10,700 nt of DNA, taken from assembly GCA_003500955.1 (NCBI GenBank), contig DNQP01000183.1, forward strand, positions 1 through 10,700. Reading direction: 5' to 3'. The notes beneath the pieces are model-generated. The model did no database searches and was not told the DNA's origin. It saw only the letters and a list, made by a program, of their open reading frames with translations. The translations under genes were made by a program, and so were the position numbers. Each line of letters begins with the position of its first letter. Positions within the stretch are counted from its first letter, which is position 1. Source of the DNA: Curvibacter sp. Lineage in GTDB: Bacteria > Pseudomonadota > Gammaproteobacteria > Burkholderiales > Burkholderiaceae_C. This document shows, piece by piece, positions 1 through 5,999 of this stretch.

Positions 1-2
1 AG

Positions 3-305
3 ATCGCCAGCCTGCTGGCCAGCCAGCCTGAGCGCTACCCGCCGGGCACCGAGCTGGCCCTGCAGGTGGCCAGCCTGCGCAGCGTAGACACCTGGCGTCT
101 GGTCATCGGTGGCGAAGAGACGTTGAGCTTGCCCGGGGGCGAGCTGCTGACGCGCAAGCTCAGCCGCGTCATCCAGGGCGCGGACGAGCTGCGCGTGGAC
201 GCCTGGCTGGCACCGGCGCTGAACTGGTTGCCCGCGCGCATCCGCCTCACGCAGGCCAGCGGCGACTACATCGACCAGCAGTGGCGCAGCAGCGAGGCGC
301 CCTGA
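3..305 (+). CDS. DUF3108 domain-containing protein, C-terminal part (5' end outside window)
   Basis: An open frame enters from the left edge and ends at TGA 303-305, giving about 100 residues. The tail contains TWRLVIGGEETLSLPGGEL and then LPARIRLTQASGDYIDQ. This matches the end of DUF3108 proteins, where a beta-rich domain closes with an LP(V/A)RIR...G..(V/I)DQ motif. DUF3108 proteins are usually exported or periplasmic beta-barrel-like proteins of unknown function, but the signal peptide would lie outside the window and cannot be checked. The GTG at 66 is an internal codon, not a start, because the frame is open and family-like upstream of it. The DUF3567 gene follows on the same strand after about 60 nt, so the two may be co-transcribed. 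The family call is from motif memory and is fairly confident; the function is unknown. Confidence 0.75.
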   Translation: MASLLASQPERYPPGTELALQVASLRSVDTWRLVIGGEETLSLPGGELLTRKLSRVIQGADELRVDAWLAPALNWLPARIRLTQASGDYIDQQWRSSEAP

Positions 306-364
306 GGCCGGCTTGAAATCGGTGCCGGCGGCACCAGATGCAGGGCGTCACCCTGGACTCGCCC

Positions 365-640
365 ATGAACACCCTCTACGACTCCGACACCTACATCGTG
401 AACCACCTGCTGCCCGAGCCGGAGGCTGAGGTGCGGGCCGAACAGCCCGTGCTGCTGCGCCACGGCTTCGAGATCGTGGACAAGCACACAGGGCGCGAGG
501 TCTACCTCGACGGCGCCTGGGCCGAACTGTTCCAGCGGCGCTTGCTGGAATGGCAGCGTGTCACGCCGACCCAGGAAGAAGTCGAGGACACCCTGGCGCA
601 GTACGCCGGCTTGGCGCAGACACCCGTCCACGTGCACTGA
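365..640 (+). CDS. DUF3567 domain-containing protein
   Basis: A 91-residue protein beginning MNTLYDSDTYIV, with a central HGFEIVDKHTGREVYLDG block, then a WAELFQRRLLEWQ helix and the ending PTQEEVEDTLAQYAGLAQ. These blocks are typical of DUF3567, a small cytosolic family of unknown function that I know from Burkholderiales. I chose the ATG at 365 over the in-frame ATG at 338 because family members as I recall them begin M(Q/N)xLYDSD; the longer form would add nine non-conserved residues. Neither start has a strong Shine-Dalgarno sequence. There is no signal peptide, membrane segment or cysteine motif. The gene is convergent with the AbrB-family gene, with only 4 nt between the two stop codons and no room for a separate terminator. 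Confidence 0.8.
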   Translation: MNTLYDSDTYIVNHLLPEPEAEVRAEQPVLLRHGFEIVDKHTGREVYLDGAWAELFQRRLLEWQRVTPTQEEVEDTLAQYAGLAQTPVHVH

Positions 641-644
641 GCGC

Positions 645-1694
645 TCAGGGCCGCGGGTACAGCCGGCGGTACAGCGGGTCGACCAGCAGCAGCACGGCAA
701 ACAGCCGGCAGATCTGGAACACCGTCACCACGGGCGCGCCCAGCTGCAGCACCTTGGCGGTGATGGACATCTCGGCTATGCCACCGGGTGCGGTGCCCAG
801 CAGCAAGGTGGCCGGGTGCAGGCCCGTGCCCAGGGACAGCAGCCAGCCGAAACCCGCACTCAGCACGATCATGACCAGCGTGCCCACGGCCACGGCGGCC
901 AGCCAGCGCGGCGCCGTGTGTACGAAGGCCGGCGTGAAGCGCACGCCCAGGCTGACGCCGATCAGCAGCTGCGCGGTGTTCGACAGCACAGACGGAATGC
1001 CCGTGAGTTCGACGCCCGCCAGCGTGAGCGCCATGGCCAGCACCATGGGGCCGAGGAACCAGGGATTGGCATAGCCCAGCCGCTCCAGCGCCAGCGCGCT
1101 CGCCCCCGCCAGCAGGACCAGCAGGCCCAGGCCCTGGGCGTCGAAGGCCAGCGGCGTGGTCAGCGCCAGGTCCACCCCCTGCACGCCGGCGAACTGCATT
1201 CCAAAGGGGATCAGCACCGCCACGATGAGCAGGCGCAGGCTGTGCGCCGCGGCCACGAGGTCCGTGCGCGCCCCGGCGCGCTCGGACAACAGCGTCATCT
1301 CCGAGGCCGCGCCGATGGCACCGGCAAACCAGGTCGTGGCGCGGTTGAGCCCGGGCAGGTGCCGCGCCTGCGTGCGCTGCAGCCAGAGCCCGAAGAGCCA
1401 GCCCAGCAGCAGCGCCCACGCGATGCCCAGCAATACGGCCCACCACAGGCTCAGCACCAGCGCGCCCATCACCGGCGTGAAGTACAGGCCCAGCGCCAGG
1501 CCGATGGTGCATTGCCCGGCATTGCGCAACGGCGCCCAACTCGCCGTGGGCGCGCGCAGCATGGAGGCGATGGCGGTGGCCAGCAGCGGGCCGATGAACC
1601 AGGGCAGCGGCACGCGCAGCCACACGCAGCAAAGGGCAGCGGCCAGAGCCAGCAGCAGGGTGGCCGCGATGCGTACAGGGGAGAAGGCAGACAT
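645..1694 (-). CDS. AbrB-family integral membrane protein (PF05145)
   Basis: A strongly hydrophobic protein of about 349 residues with roughly ten membrane segments. It has the internal duplication of the AbrB family: the first half has LPWFIGPLLATAIASML and the second has NPWFLGPMVLAMALTLAGV, each followed by a G(Q/A)..IG..LG.(Y/R)FTP motif (GQCTIGLALGLYFTP and AQLLIGVSLGVRFTP). Databases often call such proteins 'AbrB family transcriptional regulator' or 'ammonia monooxygenase'. Neither is supported here: there is no DNA-binding domain, and the sequence looks like a transporter-type inner-membrane protein with unknown substrate. The frame can also start at ATG 1718, adding MRRYYAFF. I prefer 1694 because it leaves 35 nt for the divergent cutA promoter and RBS. 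No clear Shine-Dalgarno is seen at either start. Confidence 0.85.
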   Translation of the reverse strand: MSAFSPVRIAATLLLALAAALCCVWLRVPLPWFIGPLLATAIASMLRAPTASWAPLRNAGQCTIGLALGLYFTPVMGALVLSLWWAVLLGIAWALLLGWLFGLWLQRTQARHLPGLNRATTWFAGAIGAASEMTLLSERAGARTDLVAAAHSLRLLIVAVLIPFGMQFAGVQGVDLALTTPLAFDAQGLGLLVLLAGASALALERLGYANPWFLGPMVLAMALTLAGVELTGIPSVLSNTAQLLIGVSLGVRFTPAFVHTAPRWLAAVAVGTLVMIVLSAGFGWLLSLGTGLHPATLLLGTAPGGIAEMSITAKVLQLGAPVVTVFQICRLFAVLLLVDPLYRRLYPRP

Positions 1695-1729
1695 GAAGAA
1701 CGCGTAGTATCGCCGCATCGGAGGATTTC

Positions 1730-2062
1730 ATGAGCGACGACACATCCGATCACTGCGTGGTGCAGACCGCCCTGCCCAGCGAAGCCCAGGCCGCCGAACT
1801 GGCGCGCGCCGTCGTGCAGCAGCGCCTGGGCGCCTGCGTGCAGGTGCAGGCCATCCGCAGCTTCTACGTCTGGCAGGAACACGCGCACGACGAGCCCGAG
1901 TGGCTGCTGAGCATCAAGACGCGTCGCGCGCTCTACCCGCAGCTCGAAGCCTGGCTGCGCGAGCGGCATCCTTACGAGACACCGGAAATCATCTGTCTGC
2001 CCATCACGGCAGGCAGCGCGGCCTACCTCGCCTGGGTGGACACCAACACCAGGAATGTCTGA
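1730..2062 (+). CDS. cutA: CutA1 divalent-cation tolerance protein
   Basis: A 110-residue protein with the CutA1 signatures: QRLGACVQVQAIRSFYVWQ around residues 31-49 (conserved Cys36 and the Y-x-W of the aromatic core), an E-W-L-L-S-I-K-T strand around 57-64, and HPYETPEIICLPI around 80-92 followed by G-S-A-A-Y-L-A-W. CutA1 is a small trimeric cytosolic protein of ferredoxin-like fold, linked to copper and other divalent-cation tolerance; its molecular role is still debated. The length is normal for the family. The start is secure: GGAGG at 1720-1724 lies 5 nt before the ATG. It is divergent from the AbrB-family membrane gene, and TAGTAT at 1705-1710 is a weak -10 candidate. A REP-like palindrome follows the stop codon. 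Confidence 0.95.
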   Translation: MSDDTSDHCVVQTALPSEAQAAELARAVVQQRLGACVQVQAIRSFYVWQEHAHDEPEWLLSIKTRRALYPQLEAWLRERHPYETPEIICLPITAGSAAYLAWVDTNTRNV

Positions 2063-2071
2063 GTCCAACCG

Positions 2072-2124
2072 TTCGGGCTGAGCTTGTCGAAGCCCCTGCG
2101 GCCCTTCGACAGGCTCAGGGCGAA
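2072..2124. repeat. REP-like inverted repeat (GAGC-TTGTCGAAG type)
   Basis: Two 21-nt arms, 2072-2092 and 2104-2124, are inverted copies with two differences, one of which still allows a G-T pair. The 11-nt loop is 2093-2103. The arm core GAGCTTGTCGAAG and its partner CTTCGACAGGCTC are a motif found in many intergenic copies across proteobacterial genomes, as far as I recall. It sits between the convergent 3' ends of cutA and the minus-strand aminotransferase, the usual place for REP-type elements, and could also stop transcription or protect mRNA 3' ends. There is no U-tract typical of an intrinsic terminator. Copy number in this genome cannot be judged from the window. Confidence 0.75.
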
Positions 2125-2157
2125 GGGGTTATGTTCTTGAACGCGAAGTGGTATGAA

Positions 2158-3498
2158 TCAGGCCAGCTTGCGCAAAGCCTCGGCGACAGTCTCCACCATC
2201 TGGTCGATCTGCCCCGGCTGCACCACATAGGCCGGTGCCAGCACGATGTTCTCGCCCGCAGGACGCACCAGCACGCCCTGCTTGAAGCAGTCAAGGAAGA
2301 CCTCGTAGGCGCGCTGGCCCGGCAGGCCCGGACGGCTCTGCAACTCCACGGCCGTCGCCAGCCCCAGGCTGCGGATGCCCACCACATGCGGCAGGCCCTT
2401 GAATGCGCCGTGCGCCGCATCGCCCAGCACCTTCCCCATGCGACCGGCGCGCGCAAACAGGTCTTCGTCGCGCATCAGGTCCAGCGTGGCCACGGCCGCG
2501 GCGCAGGCCACAGGATGGCCCGAGTAGGTGTAGCCGTGGAAGAACTCGATCTGGTGTGCCGGGCTGTCGCGGTGCGCATCCATCACGCCGTCGAAGACGT
2601 GCTGGCGGCAGAGCACGCCGCCAAGCGGAATGACGCCGTTGGTCACGCACTTGGCGAAGGTCAGCAGGTCCGGCACCACGCCGTAGTAATCGGCGCCGAA
2701 GGGTGTGCCCAGGCGGCCGAAGCCGGTGATGACCTCGTCGAAGATCAGCAGGATGCCGTGGCGGTCGCAGATCTCGCGCAGGCGTTTCAGGTAGCCCTGG
2801 GGCGGCACGTACCAGCCCGCGCTACCCGCCACCGGCTCGACGATGACCGCCGCCACATTGGACGGGTCGTGCAGGGGCAGGATGCGCTGCTCCAGCTCCA
2901 GCAACAGGTCTTCGTCCCACACGGGTTCGGTGCCGTTGTAATAGGCGTGCTTCACCGGGTCGTGGATGAAGCGCAGGTGGTCCACGCGTGGCAGCAGCGC
3001 ACTGGAAAACGTCTTGCGATTGGCCGGGATGCCGCCCACGCTGATGCCGCCAAAGCCCACGCCGTGGTAGCCGCGCTCGCGGCCGATGAAGACCGTGCGC
3101 TGCGCCTGGCCGCGCGCGCGGTGCCAGGCCAGGGCCACCTTGAGTGCGGTGTCCACCGCCTCGCTGCCCGACGTACAGAACAGCACCTTGTTCAGGTCGC
3201 CCGGCGCCAGCGCCGTGATGCGCTCGGCTGCCTCGAAGGAGCGGTCGTTGCCGCTCTGGAAGGCCGTGGCGTAGTCCAGGGTTTCGAGCTGCCGGCTGAT
3301 GGCGGCATTGATCTCGCGCCGCTTGTGCCCCGCCCCCACGCACCAGAGGCTGGAGATGCCGTCAAGCACCTGGCGGCCGTCGTGGGTGGTGAAGTGCATG
3401 CCTTCGGCCGCCACGAAGACGCGCGGATCGAGCGCGAAGCTGCGGTTGGGCGTGAAAGGCAGCCACTGGGACTGCATAGGAATGTCGGTGCGGGCCAT
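2158..3498 (-). CDS. Beta-alanine (omega-amino acid)--pyruvate aminotransferase, class III PLP
   Basis: A 446-residue class III (subgroup II) PLP aminotransferase. In order: QWLPFTPNRSF near residue 11, DPRVFVAAEGMHFTTHDGR, LWCVGAGHKRREI, CTSGSEAVDTALK (108-120, phosphate binding), YHGV (144), AAVIVEPVAGSAGWYVPP, LIFDEVITGFGRLG (D254 binds the pyridine N) and FAKCVTNGVIPLGG with PLP lysine K283, then HGYTYSGHPVACAA. This layout closely follows Pseudomonas omega-amino acid:pyruvate transaminase, which moves the amino group of beta-alanine or similar amines to pyruvate, giving malonate semialdehyde and alanine. Exact substrate preference cannot be read. The frame stays open far upstream across purU, but ATG 3498 is the start: AGGAGA lies 8 nt ahead and the protein aligns from there. 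BioA or taurine/GABA transaminase are less likely. It is divergent from purU with 93 nt between. Confidence 0.9.
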   Translation of the reverse strand: MARTDIPMQSQWLPFTPNRSFALDPRVFVAAEGMHFTTHDGRQVLDGISSLWCVGAGHKRREINAAISRQLETLDYATAFQSGNDRSFEAAERITALAPGDLNKVLFCTSGSEAVDTALKVALAWHRARGQAQRTVFIGRERGYHGVGFGGISVGGIPANRKTFSSALLPRVDHLRFIHDPVKHAYYNGTEPVWDEDLLLELEQRILPLHDPSNVAAVIVEPVAGSAGWYVPPQGYLKRLREICDRHGILLIFDEVITGFGRLGTPFGADYYGVVPDLLTFAKCVTNGVIPLGGVLCRQHVFDGVMDAHRDSPAHQIEFFHGYTYSGHPVACAAAVATLDLMRDEDLFARAGRMGKVLGDAAHGAFKGLPHVVGIRSLGLATAVELQSRPGLPGQRAYEVFLDCFKQGVLVRPAGENIVLAPAYVVQPGQIDQMVETVAEALRKLA

Positions 3499-3591
3499 GC
3501 AAACCGTCTCCTGAAAGTTGCGACAATGGAGGGCCGCGAACGTCATGAGCGAACGCGTCCCTGATCTCCTCATCCTGCCACAAGGGTTTCC

Positions 3592-4440
3592 ATGAGCCAA
3601 GCCTATATCCTCACCTTCTCCTGCCCGGACCGCCTGGGCCTCGTGCACGCTGTTTCCGGTTTCCTGCTCGAGCGCGGCGGCAACATCGAAGAAGCCGCCC
3701 AGTACAACGACCCGGCCACCGGCCTGTTCTTCATGCGTGTGCGCTTCTCCTGCGCTCAGGTGACGTACGAGGACCTGCAGGTGCAGCTCAAGCTCTTCGC
3801 CGAGCCCTTCAGCATGAACTGGACGCTGAACCCCGCGGACCAGGCCATGCGCACCGTGCTCTTCGTCAGCAAGGAAGGCCACTGCCTCAACGACCTGCTG
3901 TTCCGCTGGAAGATCGGCCTGCTGCCCATCGACATCCGCGCCATCGTCTCCAACCACCGCGACTTCTACCAGCTCGCCGCCAGCTACAACGTGCCCTTCC
4001 ACCACATCCCGGTGACGGCCGCCACCAAGCCCCAGGCCGAGGCCAAGCAGTACGAGGTGGTGCAGGCCGAGAACGCCGAGCTGGTGGTGCTGGCGCGCTA
4101 CATGCAGGTGCTGAGCGACGACCTCTGCCGCAAGCTCAGCGGCAAGGCCATCAACATCCACCACAGCTTCCTGCCCAGCTTCAAGGGCGCCAAGCCCTAC
4201 TACCAGGCGCACGACCGCGGCGTGAAGCTCATCGGCGCCACCGCCCACTACGTGACGGCCGACCTGGACGAAGGCCCCATCATCGAGCAGGACGTGGCCC
4301 GCGTGGACCACAGCAAGACCGTGGAAGACCTCACGGCCATCGGCCGCGACACCGAGAGCCAGGTGCTGGCGCGTGCGGTGAAGTGGCACAGCGAACACCG
4401 CGTGATCCTCAACGGGCACAAGACGGTGATCTTCAAGTAA
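3592..4440 (+). CDS. purU: Formyltetrahydrofolate deformylase PurU
   Basis: A 282-residue protein of normal PurU length. The N-terminal ACT domain (about residues 1-85) opens with YILTFSCPDRLGLVHAVSGF and the C-terminal formyltransferase domain (about 88-270) carries the catalytic set: Asn188 and His190 in INIHHSFLPSFKGAKPY, and Asp226 in DLDEGPIIEQD. It hydrolyses 10-formyl-THF to THF and formate, balancing one-carbon pools and feeding formate to PurT; ACT-domain members respond to methionine/glycine. The start is supported by AAGGG at 3582-3586, 5 nt before the ATG. A strong terminator follows within 20 nt of the stop. Oddity: the last 80 or so nt (4363-4444) recur in decayed form at 5756-5838. 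Confidence 0.96.
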   Translation: MSQAYILTFSCPDRLGLVHAVSGFLLERGGNIEEAAQYNDPATGLFFMRVRFSCAQVTYEDLQVQLKLFAEPFSMNWTLNPADQAMRTVLFVSKEGHCLNDLLFRWKIGLLPIDIRAIVSNHRDFYQLAASYNVPFHHIPVTAATKPQAEAKQYEVVQAENAELVVLARYMQVLSDDLCRKLSGKAINIHHSFLPSFKGAKPYYQAHDRGVKLIGATAHYVTADLDEGPIIEQDVARVDHSKTVEDLTAIGRDTESQVLARAVKWHSEHRVILNGHKTVIFK

Positions 4441-4457
4441 GCCGCTTCGCCGTCAAA

Positions 4458-4492
4458 AAAAAGCCTCGGTGTCTCGCGACCCGGGGCTTTTT
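4458..4492. terminator. Bidirectional intrinsic terminator between purU and brnA
   Basis: Arms 4458-4469 (AAAAAGCCTCGG) and 4481-4492 (CCGGGGCTTTTT) pair over 12 bp with one T-G wobble around an 11-nt loop. A run of eight A (4455-4462) on one side and five T on the other let it act in both directions. It lies between the convergent stop codons of purU (4440) and brnA (4510), so it can end both transcripts. Confidence 0.9.
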
Positions 4493-4509
4493 GCTGAGTA
4501 CTTGTCGCC

Positions 4510-4809
4510 TCAGTTGTCAGTCCTGGCCTGGGGCACGGGCGTCCGGGCAAGACGCTCCGCCATGCGGGTCTGCCAGCCCGGCCCGGTGGCACGCCAGCGG
4601 GCAATGACCTCGGCGGGTAAACGCAAGCTGATGAGTTGACGTGGGTTCACAGCGCGCGGACGGCCGCCACGCTTGACGACGGCCCGGGCCAGCATCTCGT
4701 CGGTGAGCTCGGGCAGCTCCTTGTACTCTGCAGGCTTGATGACGTGGGCATCCACGCGAGCCAGATCAGAGCCGGAAGTACGGCGCGAGGCGGGTTTGCT
4801 CACGGTCAT
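4510..4809 (-). CDS. brnA: BrnA-family antitoxin
   Basis: A 99-residue protein. The C-terminal half reads RGGRPRAVNPRQLISLRLP followed by AEVIARWRATGPGWQTRM and AERLAR. This is the BrnA ribbon-helix-helix signature (G-R-P, a ...VSLRLp strand, GpGWQTRin...L). BrnA binds and neutralises the BrnT ribonuclease and represses the shared promoter. The central segment YKELPELTDEMLARAVVKR also fits the family. Start ATG 4809 lies inside the 3' end of brnT (44-nt overlap) with AAGG a few nt upstream, the usual brnT-brnA translational coupling. The frame is open further upstream, but that part is out-of-frame shadow of brnT. The C-terminal tail TPVPQARTDN is not conserved. The gene is convergent with purU. 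Confidence 0.92.
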   Translation of the reverse strand: MTVSKPASRRTSGSDLARVDAHVIKPAEYKELPELTDEMLARAVVKRGGRPRAVNPRQLISLRLPAEVIARWRATGPGWQTRMAERLARTPVPQARTDN

Positions 4810-5041
4810 TGGCCTTTCGCATGCTGAAGATGTGGCGCACCGCGCCACGCGGGGTGTAACCGACCACCACCATCCGGCCTGCCAGCAGACCGAAGCAGAG
4901 GATGCGGCGTTCACCATAGTCCCTGCGCGTATCTTCCAATTCAACGGTGAGTCCCTGGAAAACCTCCAGAGCATCCTCGAAGTCCAGCCCCCGATCCGCG
5001 AGTGTCTTCTCACGTTTGGCCGAATCATAGGTGATACGCAC
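4766..5041 (-). CDS. brnT: BrnT-family ribonuclease toxin
   Basis: A 91-residue protein beginning M(GTG)RITYDSAKREKTLADRGLDFEDALEVF, then DTRRDYGERRILCFGLLAGRMVVVGYTPRGAVRHIFSMRKANDRE. This is the BrnT layout: an N-terminal (F/Y)D.aK...N/L..rGl.F..A strand-helix, a central R..ygE.R....G...GR...V.yt.R, and a C-terminal ..IiSaRkA..rE motif. BrnT is a RelE-fold ribonuclease that halts translation under stress until bound by BrnA. The start is GTG 5041. A -10 box lies only 6 nt upstream, so the message is probably leaderless and there is no Shine-Dalgarno. All family landmarks are present with no frameshift, so the toxin looks intact. It is divergent from the SDR gene. Confidence 0.93.
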   Translation of the reverse strand: MRITYDSAKREKTLADRGLDFEDALEVFQGLTVELEDTRRDYGERRILCFGLLAGRMVVVGYTPRGAVRHIFSMRKANDREQTRLAPYFRL

Positions 5042-5047
5042 GAAGTT

Positions 5048-5076
5048 ATTGTAGATACAAAAACACGGGGCGGCAA
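5048..5076 (-). promoter_or_regulatory. brnTA promoter (sigma-70 type, leaderless)
   Basis: Read on the minus strand: -35 TTGCCG (5076-5071), a 17-nt spacer, then -10 TACAAT (5053-5048). This is four of six and five of six consensus bases at ideal spacing. The expected transcription start, 6-7 nt after the -10, falls on the GTG start of brnT, implying leaderless translation. The site is an AT-rich island in high-GC DNA. Confidence 0.75.
5049..5060. promoter_or_regulatory. Palindromic operator candidate for BrnA autorepression
   Basis: TTGTA-GA-TACAA is a perfect 5-bp inverted repeat with a 2-bp centre, and it overlaps the -10 box of the brnTA promoter. RHH antitoxins such as BrnA bind short palindromes in their own promoters. 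Position and symmetry fit that role; binding itself is inferred. Confidence 0.6.
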
Positions 5077-5088
5077 GCGTCGCTTGCC
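5072..5088. repeat. 17-bp palindrome between brnT and the SDR gene
   Basis: GGCAAGCG-T-CGCTTGCC has perfect 8-bp arms around one central base. It overlaps the -35 of the brnTA promoter and lies 28 nt before the SDR start codon. The centre is too tight for a good RNA hairpin and no T-tract follows, so a protein-binding site is more likely than a terminator. No regulator can be named. Confidence 0.5.
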
Positions 5089-5115
5089 TGCGGAAATGCG
5101 AGGGAAAATCCAGAC

Positions 5116-5769
5116 ATGAAGCAACGCACCGTCATCCTGGCAGGCGCCACCGGTCTGGTGGGCCGGGAGATTCTCCAGGGCCTGCTGGCTGACCCCAGCG
5201 TGACGGCCGTGCACAGCCTAGGGCGCCGAGCGCCGGCCACGCAGCACCCCAAGCTGTCGGCCCACATTGTCGACTTCGCCGCCCTGCCGCCGCTGCCCCC
5301 AGCCGATGAGCTCTACCTGGCCCTCGGCACCACGATCAAGGTCGCCGGCAGCCAGGCCGCCTTCCGCGCCATCGACTACGACGCCAACCTGAACGTGGCC
5401 AAGGCGGCACTGGCCGCCGGCGTGAAGAGGATGGGCCTAGTCAGCGCCGTGGGCGCCGACGCCCGCTCGAAGATTTTTTACAACCGTGTCAAAGGTGAGC
5501 TGGAAGACGCGCTGACGCAGCTGCCCTTCGAGGGCCTTGTCATCGCACGCCCCTCCCTGCTGGTCGGCGACCGGGAAGTCCTGGGGCAGCCCAAGCGGTC
5601 TGGCGAAGTGATCGGGGAGGTGATGGCAAGAGTTCTGGGTTTCCTCATTCCCGCCAACTACAAACCCATTCTGGCATCCGCCGTCGCGCAGGCCTTGTTG
5701 GGCTCCGTTCCGAGTATCAGGGCTCGTAGGGTCCTACTCTCCGGCAAGCTTCGGGGCGCTGGTGCCTGA
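5116..5769 (+). CDS. NAD(P)-binding SDR-like protein (TIP30/HTATIP2-like, atypical SDR)
   Basis: A 217-residue protein with a Rossmann start TVILAGATGLVGREIL (GxxGxxG at residues 10-16), then ELYLALGTTIKVAGSQAAFRAIDYD (67-89), LVSAVGAD (108-115, Ser110) and YNRVKGELE (122-130, the Y-x3-K pair Y122/K126), then ARPSLLVGDRE. The order and the LGTT(I)K..GS..aF...DYD block are typical of atypical SDRs of the TIP30/HTATIP2-like type, often annotated only as oxidoreductase or NAD-dependent epimerase/dehydratase. The substrate is unknown and the protein is probably cytosolic. GAGGG lies about 11 nt before the ATG. Oddity: the last few codons and the TGA (5767-5769) lie inside a decayed copy of the purU 3' end, so the native C-terminus may have been replaced. 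Length is nevertheless normal for the family. Confidence 0.82.
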   Translation: MKQRTVILAGATGLVGREILQGLLADPSVTAVHSLGRRAPATQHPKLSAHIVDFAALPPLPPADELYLALGTTIKVAGSQAAFRAIDYDANLNVAKAALAAGVKRMGLVSAVGADARSKIFYNRVKGELEDALTQLPFEGLVIARPSLLVGDREVLGQPKRSGEVIGEVMARVLGFLIPANYKPILASAVAQALLGSVPSIRARRVLLSGKLRGAGA

Positions 5770-5838
5770 CCGTGAAGTGACACAACAAGCACCAAGTGAT
5801 CGTCAACAGATTCAAGGCGGCGATTTTTAAGCAAGCGG
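5756..5838 (+). pseudogene. Decayed remnant of a purU 3' end
   Basis: Positions 5772-5838 align without gaps to 4378-4444, the true purU end, at 50 of 67 bases by hand count. 13 of the 17 differences are transitions, and nine are G-to-A or C-to-T relative to purU. With a 1-nt gap the match continues left to 5756 (12 of 15). In the purU frame the remnant reads VK*HNKHQVIVN then KAAIFK, against VKWHSEHRVILN then KTVIFK. Tryptophan has become TGA (5778-5780) and the stop codon has become CAA. It is therefore a dead fragment of about the last 25 codons. The rest of purU is not found upstream of it; the SDR gene abuts it. It could come from this purU by duplication or from a displaced or foreign allele. 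Confidence 0.75.
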
Positions 5839-5999
5839 TCTCACTGAGGCCTTAATGTGTAGCAGTTGCACAGTAGGATGCCTTGCAGACATTCGCGAGG
5901 GCAAAATCTCAGTTGATAAGATGCCCTGTACGGGCCTGTGTCGCCGCATTCGTGCGGAACTGGTCCTTGGTTCTTAATCTGGTACTTGAGGGAGAAAAG

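Noticed and set aside
645..1694. Reading the AbrB-family gene as a transcription regulator or ammonia monooxygenase
   Set aside because: The protein is almost entirely membrane segments with an internal duplication. Those names are inherited from database labels, not from features visible here.
2072..2124. The cutA-downstream palindrome as an intrinsic terminator
   Set aside because: No T-tract on either side. The motif matches a dispersed REP-type repeat better, though some termination effect is possible.
1900..3564. 554-codon plus-strand frame opposite the aminotransferase
   Set aside because: Composition (Arg/Ala/His/Gln-rich) and lack of any motif mark it as an antisense shadow. The minus-strand gene has full family motifs.
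3499..4419. N-terminal extension of the beta-alanine aminotransferase frame (total 753 codons) antisense to purU
   Set aside because: The extension is antisense shadow of a G/C-rich gene, with low-complexity His/Gly/Val composition. The family start and a good RBS are at 3498.
5883..5999. Upstream extension of the zinc-ribbon gene to a TTG start
   Set aside because: ATG 6000 has a strong GAGGGAG at proper spacing, while the extension has no RBS at TTG and no recognisable feature.
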